Both the position numbers and the translations under genes were made by a program. A DNA stretch of 64,000 bases from Geodermatophilus aquaeductus (GTDB lineage Bacteria; Actinomycetota; Actinomycetes; Mycobacteriales; Geodermatophilaceae): the NCBI RefSeq assembly GCF_900182545.1, contig NZ_FXTJ01000012.1, forward strand, positions 82,567-146,566. The letters are read 5' to 3'. Shown in pieces: positions 8,378-17,100 of the stretch. Positions within the stretch are counted from its first letter, which is position 1; every line of letters begins with the position of its first letter. The notes beneath the pieces were generated by a model. That model was not told where the DNA came from. It did not search any database and worked only from the letters and a program-made list of their open reading frames with translations.

Positions 8378-9748
8378 TCAGCGGGGGTCGGCCTCCACCG
8401 CCTCGAAGGCCTTGCGGGCGGCGATGAGCACCGGGTCCCACACCGGTGCGAACGGCGGCGCGTAGGACAGGTCGAGGGACAGGACCTCGTCGACGGTCAT
8501 CTCGTTCCAGATGCAGATGGCCAGCGCGTCGACCCGCTTGGCCGCGCCCTCCTGGCCGACCACCTGCGCGCCCAGCAGCCGGCCGCTGCGCCGCTCGGCG
8601 ATCATCTTGACCCGGATCGGCTGGGCGCCCGGGAAGTAGCCGGCCTTGGTGGTCGAGTCCACGGCGGCGGTGACGAACGAGTAGCCGGCGTCGTCGGCCT
8701 CCTTCTCCGACAGCCCGGTGCGGGCGGCCTCGACCGCACAGATCTTGGTGATCGCCGTCCCGATGACGCCGGGGAAGGTGGCGTAGCCGCCGCCGATGTT
8801 GATCCCGGCGACCCGCCCCTGCTTGTTCGCGTGCGTGCCGAGCGCGACCACCACCCGCTGCCGCGACAGCCGGTGCACCGACTCGACGCAGTCGCCGGCC
8901 GCCCACACACCGGGCACCTCGGTGCGCATGCGCTGGTCGACGGCGATGCCGCCGGAGGTGCCCAGCGGGATGCCGGCCTCGCGCGCCAGCGCCACGTTGG
9001 GCTTCACGCCGAGCCCGAGGACGACGAGGTCGGCGGGCAGCTCGCGGCCGCTCTCGGTGACCACCGCGCGGGCCCGCCCGTCGGGGCCGACGTCGATCCC
9101 CGCGACGCCGTCGGAGAGGACCAGCTCGATGCCCTCGCCGCGGACGGCGTCGGCGATGAACCGGCCGACGTCGGGGTCGAAGGTGCCCACCGGCTGCGGC
9201 GACTTGTCGACGACGGTGACGTCGAGCCCGCGCACGCGGCACGCCTCGGCGATCTCCAGGCCGATGTAGCCGCCGCCGACGACGACCACCCGCCGCACGT
9301 GCCCGCGGTCGAGCTCCGCCCGCAGCGCGACGCCGTCGTCGAGCACCTGGACGCCGTAGACGCCCTGCGCGTCGATCCCCTCCACCGGCGGGCGCATGGG
9401 GACGCTGCCGGTGGCGTAGACGAGGTCGTCGTAGGGCTCGGCGCCCTCGGTGCCGGCGTCGAGGTCGTGCCAGTGGACGACGCCCTTGTCGGTGTCGATG
9501 CCGACGACCTCGGTGCGCATGCGGACGTCGAGGCCGGCCGCCCGGTGCTGCTCGGGCGTGCGGGCGATGAGGTCGGTCTCGTGCTCGACCGCGCCGGAGA
9601 TCCAGTAGGGGATGCCGCAGGCGGAGTAGGAGGTCGCGCGGCCGCGCTCGAACATCACGACGTCGAGGTCGGGCCGCCGCTTCCTCGCCTGCGACGCGGC
9701 GCTGCCGCCGGCGGCGTCGCCTCCGATGACGACCAGTCGGGTGCTCAC
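8378..9748 (-). CDS. CoA-disulfide reductase / NADH oxidase-like FAD protein
   Basis: Two-dinucleotide-fold flavoprotein of 456 aa with an N-terminal FAD site (VVIGGDAAGGSAA), an internal NAD(P)H site (VVVGGGYIGLE), the second FAD motif (GVWAAGDCVES) and a C-terminal dimerisation domain from about residue 335. A single redox Cys near residue 44 in SYSACGIPYW is the hallmark of CoA-disulfide reductases, NADH oxidases and peroxidases, as opposed to the CxxxxC of glutathione-reductase types. Role: thiol or peroxide redox balance in the cytosol. The start is GTG behind a leaderless-type -10 box. The precise acceptor cannot be told. Confidence 0.88.
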   Translation of the reverse strand: MSTRLVVIGGDAAGGSAASQARKRRPDLDVVMFERGRATSYSACGIPYWISGAVEHETDLIARTPEQHRAAGLDVRMRTEVVGIDTDKGVVHWHDLDAGTEGAEPYDDLVYATGSVPMRPPVEGIDAQGVYGVQVLDDGVALRAELDRGHVRRVVVVGGGYIGLEIAEACRVRGLDVTVVDKSPQPVGTFDPDVGRFIADAVRGEGIELVLSDGVAGIDVGPDGRARAVVTESGRELPADLVVLGLGVKPNVALAREAGIPLGTSGGIAVDQRMRTEVPGVWAAGDCVESVHRLSRQRVVVALGTHANKQGRVAGINIGGGYATFPGVIGTAITKICAVEAARTGLSEKEADDAGYSFVTAAVDSTTKAGYFPGAQPIRVKMIAERRSGRLLGAQVVGQEGAAKRVDALAICIWNEMTVDEVLSLDLSYAPPFAPVWDPVLIAARKAFEAVEADPR

Positions 9749-9754
9749 CCCGGC

Positions 9755-9760
9755 AGGCTA
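9755..9760 (-). promoter_or_regulatory. -10 box of a leaderless promoter for the 9748 flavoprotein
   Basis: On the minus strand TAGCCT stands 6 nt before the GTG start at 9748. Confidence 0.45.
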
Positions 9761-9773
9761 TGGCCGTCCGCGG

Positions 9774-10214
9774 CTACAGGCTCACCGCGACGGTGGCGGC
9801 GAGCTCCCGCGCCGCCTCGAGGTCCTCGTTGGTGGGTGCGCCGGTGAGGCTGAGCGGGGCCGCGACCTGCTTCCACCGCAGCGCGCCGGTGATCGTGGCG
9901 ATGGCCTTCAAGGCACCGGCGGTGTCGTCGCCGCCGTGCACGTAGACGCCGAACGGCAGGCCGACGGTGGCGTCGAGGCAGGGGTAGTAGACGGTGTCGA
10001 AGAAGTGCTTGAGCGCGCCGCTCATGTAGCCGATGTTGGCCGGGGTGCCGAGCACGACGCCGTCGGCGGCGAGCAGGTCGGCGGGGCCGGCCGACAGGGC
10101 CGGGCGGACCTCGAGGTCGACCTCCTCGACCATCGCCACGCCCTCGCGCACCGCCTCCAGCACCGCCTGCAGGTTCGGCGAGGGCGTGTGGTGGACGACG
10201 AGCAGCCGCGGCAT
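9774..10214 (-). CDS. Flavodoxin-fold NAD(P)H-dependent oxidoreductase
   Basis: Small FMN-binding protein of 146 aa. A short N-terminal strand (RLLVVHHTPS) forms the phosphate loop, and GTPANIGYMSGALKHFFD is the ring-binding loop seen in WrbA/flavodoxin-like reductases. GVYVHGGDD gives the second FMN contact. An alternative ATG lies three codons upstream at 10223; the internal one is preferred because a CAGGAT box sits 7 nt before it, fitting the leaderless pattern of neighbouring genes. It lies just upstream of, and on the same strand as, the CoA-disulfide-reductase-like gene (25-nt gap), but that gene has its own promoter. Substrate unknown. Confidence 0.87.
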   Translation of the reverse strand: MPRLLVVHHTPSPNLQAVLEAVREGVAMVEEVDLEVRPALSAGPADLLAADGVVLGTPANIGYMSGALKHFFDTVYYPCLDATVGLPFGVYVHGGDDTAGALKAIATITGALRWKQVAAPLSLTGAPTNEDLEAARELAATVAVSL

Positions 10215-10337
10215 GCCCGCCATCCTGCGCCGCCGACGTGCGCGGGGCGTGCGGGTGCCCGATGATCACCGCCGGCGGGAGGGGGACGCACGGTCCCGCC
10301 GGCTCGTGCCGCACCCCGACAGGAGAGGTCCCCCGCC

Positions 10338-10586
10338 GTGAACTCCTTCCGCTACCGCCCCAGCAAGCCGGCCGCCGTCCTCGGGATCGTGGTGGGCGTC
10401 GGGATGCTGGTCTTCGGCATCACGCAGTTCGGGAACGCGAGCGGCGGCGGGCTGGCCTTCCTCGTGTTCTGGTGCGTGATGGTCGTGGCGATCACCGCGC
10501 TCAACACCTGGGCCGCCTTCTCCGAGCGCGGGTCCCTCGGCACCTTCGTCTCCGACCGGGACGACGCCGCGCCCCCCGGCCGCTGA
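10338..10586 (+). CDS. Small two-helix membrane protein
   Basis: Hypothetical protein of 82 aa. Two predicted membrane segments (AAVLGIVVGVGMLVFGI and AFLVFWCVMVVAITAL) are followed by a short hydrophilic tail. AGGAGAGG at 10321-10328 is a good ribosome binding site for the GTG at 10338. No family is recognised with certainty. It is followed by a long inverted repeat that probably ends its transcript. Codon choice matches the neighbours, so it looks like a real gene. Confidence 0.72.
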   Translation: MNSFRYRPSKPAAVLGIVVGVGMLVFGITQFGNASGGGLAFLVFWCVMVVAITALNTWAAFSERGSLGTFVSDRDDAAPPGR

Positions 10587-10614
10587 GCTGGAGGACCCCG
10601 CACGTCGCCCGACG

Positions 10615-10679
10615 CCGCCGGGTGTCGACCTGCGGTCCCCTCCGGCCGCCGGAGACCGCCGCAGGTCGACATCCGGCGG
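10615..10679. terminator. Long 21-bp-arm inverted repeat, probable terminator
   Basis: Arms 10615-10635 and 10659-10679 pair over 21 positions with a single G-T wobble; the 23-nt loop holds a smaller CCGG...CCGG hairpin. It lies 28 nt after the stop of the small membrane gene and just before the VOC promoter. There is no U-tract. Confidence 0.55.
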
Positions 10680-10704
10680 GGTCCTGCGTGTCGGAGGTCC
10701 TCGC

Positions 10705-10710
10705 TAGCGT
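10705..10710 (+). promoter_or_regulatory. -10 box of a leaderless promoter for the VOC gene
   Basis: TAGCGT stands 6 nt before the ATG at 10717. The same hexamer serves the genes at 11223 and 12742. Confidence 0.5.
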
Positions 10711-10716
10711 CCCGCC

Positions 10717-11064
10717 ATGACCGTCGACCTCTTCGCGGGCGTCCCCGTCAGCGACCGCGAGCGCGCGCTGGACTGGTACGGGCGGCTGTTCGGCTCGGAG
10801 CCGGCGTTCCTGCCCAACGACGTCGAGGCGGTGTGGGAGGTCGCCGAGCACCGATACGTCTACACCGAGCTCAAGCCCGACCACGCCGGGCACGCGATGA
10901 CCACGCTGTTCGTCGACGACCTCGACGAGCGGGTCGCGGCGATGAGCGCCCGCGGTGTCGAGCCCGCGCTGCGGGAGACCTACGACAACGGCGTCCGGAA
11001 GGTCACCTACCGCGACCCCGACGGCAACGAGATCGGCTTCGGCGGCGCCCCGGTCGACGACTGA
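10717..11064 (+). CDS. VOC-family protein (glyoxalase/dioxygenase fold)
   Basis: Single-module VOC protein of 115 aa with two beta-alpha-beta-beta-beta units. The N-terminal unit starts LFAGVPVSDRERALDWYGRLFG and the second ends YRDPDGNEIGFGG, the usual position of the C-terminal metal-ligand Glu. The first metal His expected on strand one is absent (VPVSD), so it may bind a ligand or drug and not act as a metalloenzyme; this is inference. It stands alone, with its own leaderless-type promoter, and is followed by a 68-bp palindromic element. Confidence 0.86.
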   Translation: MTVDLFAGVPVSDRERALDWYGRLFGSEPAFLPNDVEAVWEVAEHRYVYTELKPDHAGHAMTTLFVDDLDERVAAMSARGVEPALRETYDNGVRKVTYRDPDGNEIGFGGAPVDD

Positions 11065-11070
11065 CGGCCG

Positions 11071-11138
11071 CTCTTGCGGTGGTGTCCCTGCTCCTGCGGT
11101 GCGGCAAGACCGCAGGAGCGTGGGGAACACCGCAGGAG
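11071..11138. repeat. 68-bp nested palindromic repeat, copy 1
   Basis: An inner perfect 10-bp stem (11091-11100 with 11109-11118, 8-nt loop) sits inside an outer stem of up to 18 bp that is partly decayed here. The stem sequence is CTCCTGCGGT. Copy 2 at 32776-32843 has the same length and geometry. It starts 7 nt after the VOC stop codon, so it could also terminate that transcript. Confidence 0.75.
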
Positions 11139-11222
11139 TGCTGTCATGCAAGCGGTGGGCCCCGGGAGCGGGCGAGCAACATCCTCGTCCCGGCACCGGG
11201 TGCGGCCCTAGCGTCCCCGGTC

Positions 11223-12086
11223 ATGACGGACCCGCGGACGTGGTTGGTGACCGGCGCGAGCTCGGGCTTCGGCGAGGCGATCGCGCGGGTCGCGCTGTCG
11301 CGGGGTGACACGGTCGTCGGGGTCGCGCGCTCGGCCGGGCACCTGTCCGCCCTCGCCGGCACGGACTCCCCCGGCCGCTTCGTGCCGCTCGTGCTGGACG
11401 TGCTCGACGCGGCCCGCTTCGACGTCGCCGAGCGCACGGTCCGCGACGTCGTCGCCGAGGTCGGGCGGCTCGACGTCCTGGTGAACGACGCCGGCCGCAC
11501 GGAGATCGGCGCACTCGAGGAGACGACCGAGGACGAGCTGCGGTCGCTGTTCGAGCTGCACGTGTTCGCCCCGGCCGCGCTCACCCGGGCGGTGCTGCCG
11601 GTGTTCCGCGCGCGGGGCGGCGGGACGGTCGTGCAGATGTCCTCGATGGCCGCGCAGGTGACGATGGCGGGCTTCAGCGTCTACTGCTCGACCAAGGCGG
11701 CGCTGGAACTGCTCACCGAGGCGCTCGTCGACGAGGTGCCGGGGGTCCGCTTCGTCATCGTCGAGCCGGGTGTCTTCCGGACAGGGGTCTTCCGCACCGG
11801 CGCCCCGGTGGTGTCGCACGAGCTGTCGGCCTACCGCGACACCGTCGGGCCGTCCCGCCAGTGGCTCGCCGGCGCCGGGGGCACGGCGCCCGGCGACCCG
11901 GCGCGGGCTGCCGAGGCCATCTGGCAGGTGGTCACCGGCGACCGGGCACCGCTGCGGCTGGTCCTCGGCCCGGACGCCGTCGAGGGCATCGGCGCCCGGC
12001 TCGACCGGCGGCGCGCCGAGCTGGCCGAGTGGGAGGAGCTGTCCCGCTCCACCGACCTCCCGGGCGCCGCGACACCGGCCGGCTGA
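11223..12086 (+). CDS. SDR-family NAD(P)-dependent oxidoreductase
   Basis: Classical short-chain dehydrogenase of 287 aa. The cofactor loop TGASSGFGEAIA is followed by the NAG variant NDAGR, the catalytic Ser in QMSSMAA and the YCSTKAA Tyr-Lys pair; all four active-site elements are present. RSAG after strand two suggests NADPH preference. The C-terminal extension beyond residue 190 is typical of the subfamily acting on hydrophobic ketones, but no substrate can be named. ATG start with TAGCGT 8 nt upstream. It is separated from the VOC gene by the palindromic repeat, so it is probably transcribed alone. Confidence 0.92.
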   Translation: MTDPRTWLVTGASSGFGEAIARVALSRGDTVVGVARSAGHLSALAGTDSPGRFVPLVLDVLDAARFDVAERTVRDVVAEVGRLDVLVNDAGRTEIGALEETTEDELRSLFELHVFAPAALTRAVLPVFRARGGGTVVQMSSMAAQVTMAGFSVYCSTKAALELLTEALVDEVPGVRFVIVEPGVFRTGVFRTGAPVVSHELSAYRDTVGPSRQWLAGAGGTAPGDPARAAEAIWQVVTGDRAPLRLVLGPDAVEGIGARLDRRRAELAEWEELSRSTDLPGAATPAG

Positions 12087-12109
12087 CCGGGCCGGCTCCC
12101 TCTCTCAGG

Positions 12110-12115
12110 CAGGAT
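12110..12115 (+). promoter_or_regulatory. -10 box of a leaderless promoter for the DUF4287 gene
   Basis: CAGGAT is 6 nt before the ATG at 12122. Confidence 0.45.
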
Positions 12116-12121
12116 CCGGGC

Positions 12122-12691
12122 ATGGCGACGAACCCCCGCATCGCGCCGATCGAGCGCACCACCGGCCGGACGTGGGACGAGTGGCTGCGCTTCCTGGACG
12201 GCATCGGCGCCAAGGACCTCGACCACGGCCAGATCGCGCTGCAGGTGTACGAGGAGCTCGGCGACGGCTTCGCGCAGCGCGGCTGGTGGGCCCAGGCGGT
12301 GACCGTCGCCTACGAGCAGCACATCGGCCGGCGGATCCCCGGGCAGCGCTCCGACGGCACGTTCCAGTGCAGTGTCAGCAGGGCGACGCCGCTCGGGATG
12401 ACCGAGCTCATGGAGCGCTGGCGGGCCTTCGCCGACGGCGATGCCGCGGTGCAGGAGGTCCTGGCCGGCGGCGAGCTCAAGGTCAGCGGAACGGACCGGC
12501 GCATCACCTGGCGGACGCGGGCCGTGGACGGCTCCTCGATCGTCGTCACCAGCGAGCCGAAGAAGAACGGGACGGCGTCGCTCGTGGCCACGCAGATCGG
12601 CGTGCCGACCCTCGAGGCCAACGACGAGGCACGCGAGCGGTGGACGGCGGTCGTCGAGCGCTTCCTGGCCGACGTCCAGCCGGCGCGGTGA
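12122..12691 (+). CDS. DUF4287-type protein with SRPBCC-like C-terminal half
   Basis: Protein of 189 aa of unknown function. The first 75 residues match the DUF4287 pattern: TWDEWLRFLD, a conserved His (DHGQIA), then GWWAQAVTVAYEQHIGRR. The rest has alternating strands ending in a helix (ARERWTAVVERFL), consistent with an AHSA1/SRPBCC ligand-binding fold. Family members occur singly in many actinobacteria and are often annotated only by domain. It has its own leaderless-type -10 box and is followed by an independently promoted GNAT gene. Confidence 0.85.
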   Translation: MATNPRIAPIERTTGRTWDEWLRFLDGIGAKDLDHGQIALQVYEELGDGFAQRGWWAQAVTVAYEQHIGRRIPGQRSDGTFQCSVSRATPLGMTELMERWRAFADGDAAVQEVLAGGELKVSGTDRRITWRTRAVDGSSIVVTSEPKKNGTASLVATQIGVPTLEANDEARERWTAVVERFLADVQPAR

Positions 12692-12729
12692 GCCGACGGT
12701 GTGCGGCCCGTACAGGGGCCTCCCGGCGC

Positions 12730-12735
12730 TAGCGT
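12730..12735 (+). promoter_or_regulatory. -10 box of a leaderless promoter for the 12742 GNAT gene
   Basis: TAGCGT followed by 6 nt and the ATG at 12742; near-identical to the arrangement at 10705. Confidence 0.5.
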
Positions 12736-12741
12736 CCCGGG

Positions 12742-13320
12742 ATGGGCATCGAGGTCCGGCCGGCCACGGCTGAGCGGTTCGACGACGTCGCCACGATGCT
12801 CGGCCCGAAGAACCCGGCCTCGAACGTCTGCTGGTGCCTCAGCCACCGCCTCGACTCGAGGACCAACCGGGAGCTCGTCGGTCCCGCCCGCCGCGAGTAC
12901 GTCCGCGAGCTGACCACCCGCCCGGTCGCCCCCGGGGTCCTCGCCTACGACGACGGTGAGGTGGTCGGCTGGGCCGCCGTCGCACCGCGCGCCGAGCTGC
13001 CGTTCGAGCGCTCGGCGAAGATCCCGCACGTCGACGACCTGCCGGTCTGGTCGCTGTGGTGCGTCCGCGTGCGTCCCGGCCACCGCGGCCGCGGCATCGC
13101 GCACGCGCTGCTCCAGGGTGCGGTGGACTACGCCGCGTCGCAGGGTGCCCCGGCCGTCGAGGGCTACCCGGCCGACAGCGGGGACCGGCGGGTCGACACG
13201 ACCATGGCCTTCGTCGGGACGCGGCGGCTGTTCGAGGCGGCGGGCTTCACCAAGGCCGCCGACACCGACGCTGTCGCCGGCGGCTTCCCCCGGGTCCTCA
13301 TGCGCCGGGCACTGACCTGA
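12742..13320 (+). CDS. GNAT-family N-acetyltransferase
   Basis: Acetyl-CoA-dependent acetyltransferase of 192 aa. The acetyl-CoA pyrophosphate loop is RPGHRGRGIAHALL near residue 110, followed by VDYAASQGAPAVEGYP and a C-terminal FEAAGFTK strand-helix motif. The N-terminal part has an unusual Cys pair, VCWCLSHR, seen in a widespread actinobacterial GNAT subgroup. Acceptor unknown. It ends 21 nt from the convergent binding-protein gene with no terminator seen between them. Confidence 0.9.
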   Translation: MGIEVRPATAERFDDVATMLGPKNPASNVCWCLSHRLDSRTNRELVGPARREYVRELTTRPVAPGVLAYDDGEVVGWAAVAPRAELPFERSAKIPHVDDLPVWSLWCVRVRPGHRGRGIAHALLQGAVDYAASQGAPAVEGYPADSGDRRVDTTMAFVGTRRLFEAAGFTKAADTDAVAGGFPRVLMRRALT

Positions 13321-13341
13321 CCGGCGACGGGTGCCAGGCGG

Positions 13342-14115
13342 TCAGCGGGCCCCGAGGGCGGCGAGCAGGTCGGCGCGGGCGGTGGCCAGTGACGGGCCGT
13401 ACCAGGTCAGCGCCCGCCCGGACACCAGCACCGACCGCACGCCGGGGAACGCCTCGGGGCCGTCGTCGGCGGTGAAGAGGTACGGCTCGTCGGGCAGCAG
13501 GACGACGTCGGGCCGCGCAGCGAGGACGTCGTCGACCGACACGTGCGGATAGCGGTTCTCCCCCGCGCCGAAGACGTTGACCAGGCCGAGCCGCGCGAGC
13601 ACGTCGCCGGTGAAGGTGCGCGGGCCGACGACCATCCACGGGTCCCGCCACACCGGCACGGCGCACCGCAGCGGCGGCGCCGGCACCGGGCGCGCCCACT
13701 CGGCGGCCGCCGCCGTCAGCCAGCCCGGCTCGGGCAGGTCGAGCGCCTCGGCGAACAGCCGGCGCATCGAGGCCAGCGCCTCGTCCACCGCCTCGATCAC
13801 CGTCACCCAGACCGCGATCCCCGAGGCGCGCAGCCGGTCGACGTCGAGCCGCCGGTTCTCCTCCCGGTTGCAGACCACCAGGTCCGGCGCGAGCGCAGCG
13901 ATCGCCGACCGGTCGGGGTTCTTGGTGCCGCGCACGCGCGGGACGTCGAGCCCGGCCGGGTGGGTGCACCAGTCGGTGGCGCCCACCAGCCGGTCGGGCA
14001 CGGTCACCGCCAGCGCCTCGGTCAGCGAGGGCACCAGCGAGACCACCCGCCGGGCCGGCCCCGTCAGCGGGACCGGCTCCCCCAGGTCGTCCACCAGGGC
14101 GGCGGAAATGGCCAT
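13342..14115 (-). CDS. BtuF-like metal-chelate/cobalamin-binding protein
   Basis: Helical-backbone metal-receptor protein of 257 aa with the two-lobed BtuF/FecB fold: RVVSLVPSLTEAL at the start of lobe one, GTKNPDRSAIAALAPDLVV, and a second lobe with VNVFGAGENRYPHVSVDDVLAARPDVVLLP. No signal peptide or lipobox is visible, so it may act in the cytosol or be poorly exported. It starts 8 nt after the stop of the B12-dependent mutase IcmF, on the same strand, which supports a cobalamin role by context. The ATG lies in the middle of a palindromic repeat; the GTG at 14094 is an alternative start. No BtuCD genes are nearby. Confidence 0.85.
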   Translation of the reverse strand: MAISAALVDDLGEPVPLTGPARRVVSLVPSLTEALAVTVPDRLVGATDWCTHPAGLDVPRVRGTKNPDRSAIAALAPDLVVCNREENRRLDVDRLRASGIAVWVTVIEAVDEALASMRRLFAEALDLPEPGWLTAAAAEWARPVPAPPLRCAVPVWRDPWMVVGPRTFTGDVLARLGLVNVFGAGENRYPHVSVDDVLAARPDVVLLPDEPYLFTADDGPEAFPGVRSVLVSGRALTWYGPSLATARADLLAALGAR

Positions 14116-14124
14116 TTCTGCCGC
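14099..14124. repeat. ATGGCCAT-centred palindrome, copy 1
   Basis: A loop-free palindrome of 26 nt with one wobble pair, centred on AAATGGCCATTT. It fills the icmF/binding-protein junction, touching the icmF stop codon and containing the ATG of the next gene. A related 36-nt copy is at 47465-47500. Confidence 0.65.
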
Positions 14125-17100
14125 TAGACGTTGCGGCGGTACTGGCCGCCCACCTCGAAGAACGCCTCGGAGATCTGCCCCAGCGAACACACCCGGACGG
14201 CGTCCATCAGCGCGGCGAACACGTTCCCGCCCGACGTCGCCGCCTCCTGCAGCGCGGCCAGCGCGGCGGGCGCCTCGTCGGCGTGCCGGGCCCGGAAGTC
14301 GGCCAGCCGGTCGAGCTGCGACTGCTTCTCCGCCTCGGTGGCCCGGGCGAGCTCCACCTTCCGCGGCGGGGCCTCGTCCCGGTGCGGGTCGAGGAAGGTG
14401 TTGACGCCGACGATCGGCAGCGACCCGTCGTGCTTGCGGTGCTCGTAGAGCATCGACTCGTCCTGGATGCGCCCGCGCTGGTAACCGGTCTCCATCGCGC
14501 CCAGCACACCGCCGCGCTCGGCGATCCGGTCGAACTCGGCCAGCACCGCCTCCTCGACCAGGTCGGTGAGCTCCTCGACGACCGCCGACCCCTGCAGCGG
14601 GTTCTCGTTCCCGGCGAGGCCCCACTCCCGGTCGATGATCATCTGGATGGCCAGCGCGCGGCGGACCGAGTGCTCCGACGGCGTGGTCACCGCCTCGTCG
14701 TAGGCGTTGGTGTGCAGCGAGTTGGCGTTGTCGTAGATCGCGCACAGCGCCTGCAGCGTCGTCCGGATGTCGTTGAAGTCCATCTCCTGCGCGTGCAGCG
14801 ACCGGCCCGAGGTCTGCACGTGGTACTTCAGCTGCTGCGAGCGCGCGCCGGCGCCGTAGCGGTCGCGCATCGCCACCGCCCAGATCCGCCGCGCCACCCG
14901 GCCGATCACCGTGTACTCGGCGTCCATGCCGTTGCTGAAGAAGAAGCTCAGGTTGGGCGCGAAGTCGTCGATCGCCATGCCGCGCGCCAGGTAGGCCTCG
15001 ACGTAGGTGAAGCCGTTGGCCAGCGTGAAGGCGAGTTGGCTGATGGGGTTCGCCCCGGCCTCGGCGATGTGGTAGCCGGAGATCGACACCGAGTAGAAGT
15101 TGCGCACCCGGTGCTCGATGAACCACTGCTGGATGTCGGCCATGCAGCGCAGCGCGAACTCGGTGGAGAAGATGCAGGTGTTCTGGCCCTGGTCCTCCTT
15201 GAGGATGTCGGCCTGCACCGTGCCGCGGACGGTCGACAGCACCCAGGCGCGGATCTCCTCGGCCTCGGCCTCGTCGGGCTCGCGGCCCTCCTCCTCACGG
15301 AATCGGTCCAGCCGCTGCTCGATCGCGGTGTTGAGGAACATCGCCAGGACGGCGGGCGCGGGGCCGTTGATCGTCATCGACACCGACGTCGTGGGCGCGC
15401 ACAGGTCGAACCCGTCGTAGAGCACCCGCATGTCGTCGAGCGTGGCGATGGAGACGCCGGAGGTACCGACCTTGCCGTAGACGTCGGGCCGCGGCTGCGG
15501 GTCGCGGCCGTAGAGGGTGACCGAGTCGAACGCCGTCGACAGCCGGGTGGCCTCGTTGCCGGCCGACAGCACGCGGAACCGCCGGTTGGTGCGGAACGCG
15601 TCGCCCTCGCCGGCGAACATCCGCGCCGGGGCCTCACCCGCCCGCTTGAACGGGAAGACGCCGGCCGTGTACGGGAAGGCGCCCGGCAGGTTCTCCCGGC
15701 GCAGGAAGCGCAGCAGGTCGCCGGCGTCGGTCGTGCGCGGCAGCGCCACCCGCGGCACCTTCGTCCCCGAGAGCGTCTCGCGGGTCAGCGGCGTGCGGAT
15801 CTCCTTCCCGCGCACCGTGTAGACGAACTCGTCGCCGGAGTACTGCTCCACCCGCGCGGGCCACTCCTCCAGCAGCGCCCGCACCTCGGGCAGCACCTCC
15901 CGGTCGGCGGCGTCCGCCGCCTCCCGCGCGGCCTCGGCCGCGGCCCCCTCCAGCACCTCGGCCGCGGTGGTCAGGTGCTGGCGGCGGCGGACGACGGCGG
16001 CCTGCTCCTCGGTGACCCCGTGGTGCGCGCGCACGGCGTCGGCGACGTCGGCCAGGTACCGCGCCCGCGACGCCGGCACCACGCTGGCCAGCCCGGTCGA
16101 GGCGCGCACGTCCACCCGCGGCAGCACGCCGGCGCCGGCGGGCAGGCCCTTCTCGGCGAGCAGGCCGAGCAGGTGCTGGTACAGCGCGGTGACGCCGTCG
16201 TCGTCGAAGCGGGCGGCGCTGGTGCCGAACACCGGCATCTGCTCCCACGGCTGCCCGAAGGCCTCGCGGTTGCGCACCATCTGCCGGGCGACGTCGCGCC
16301 GGGCGTCCTCGGCGCCGCGCCGCTCGTACTTGTTGATCGCCACGACGTCGGCGAGGTCGAGCATGTCGATCTTCTCGAGTTGCGAAGCGGCGCCGAACTC
16401 CGGCGTCATGACGTAGAGCGAGACGTCGCTGAACGGCACGATCGCCGCGTCGCCCTGCCCGATGCCCGGCGTCTCCACGATGACGAGGTCGAAGCCGGCG
16501 GCCTTCACCGCGGCGAGGACGTCGTCGAGGTGCTCCGGCACCTGCGCGCCGGCGGTGCGGGTGGCCATCGAGCGGAAGAAGGTGTGCGCGCCGTCGCCGG
16601 ACTCCAGCGCGTTCATCCGGATCCGGTCGCCGAGCAGCGCGCCGCCGCCGCGGCGGCGGGTGGGGTCGATCGCGACGACGGCGACGCGGAGCTTGTCCTC
16701 CTGGTCGCGGCGCAGCCGGCGCAGCAGCTCGTCGGTGAGCGAGGACTTGCCCGACCCGCCGGTGCCGGTGATGCCGAGGACCGGCACGGTGCGCCCGGCG
16801 GCGGCCTCGCGGACGCGGGCGGCCAGCGCGTCGTCGGCACCGGCCTCGAGCACGGTCACCGCCCGGGCCAGCGCCCGCGGGTCGCCGGTCAGCAGCGCGT
16901 CGACGTCGGGGCCCTCCGTGGACAGGTCGACGTCGCAGGAGCGGATCAGCTCGTTGATCATCCCGGGCAGGCCCAGCCGGGCGCCGTCCTCGGGGCTGAA
17001 CACCCGCACGCCGCGCTCGGCCAGCAGCGCGATCTCCTCGGGCACGATCACGCCCCCGCCGCCGCCGAACACCTGCACGTGGCCCGCCCCGGCGTCGGCC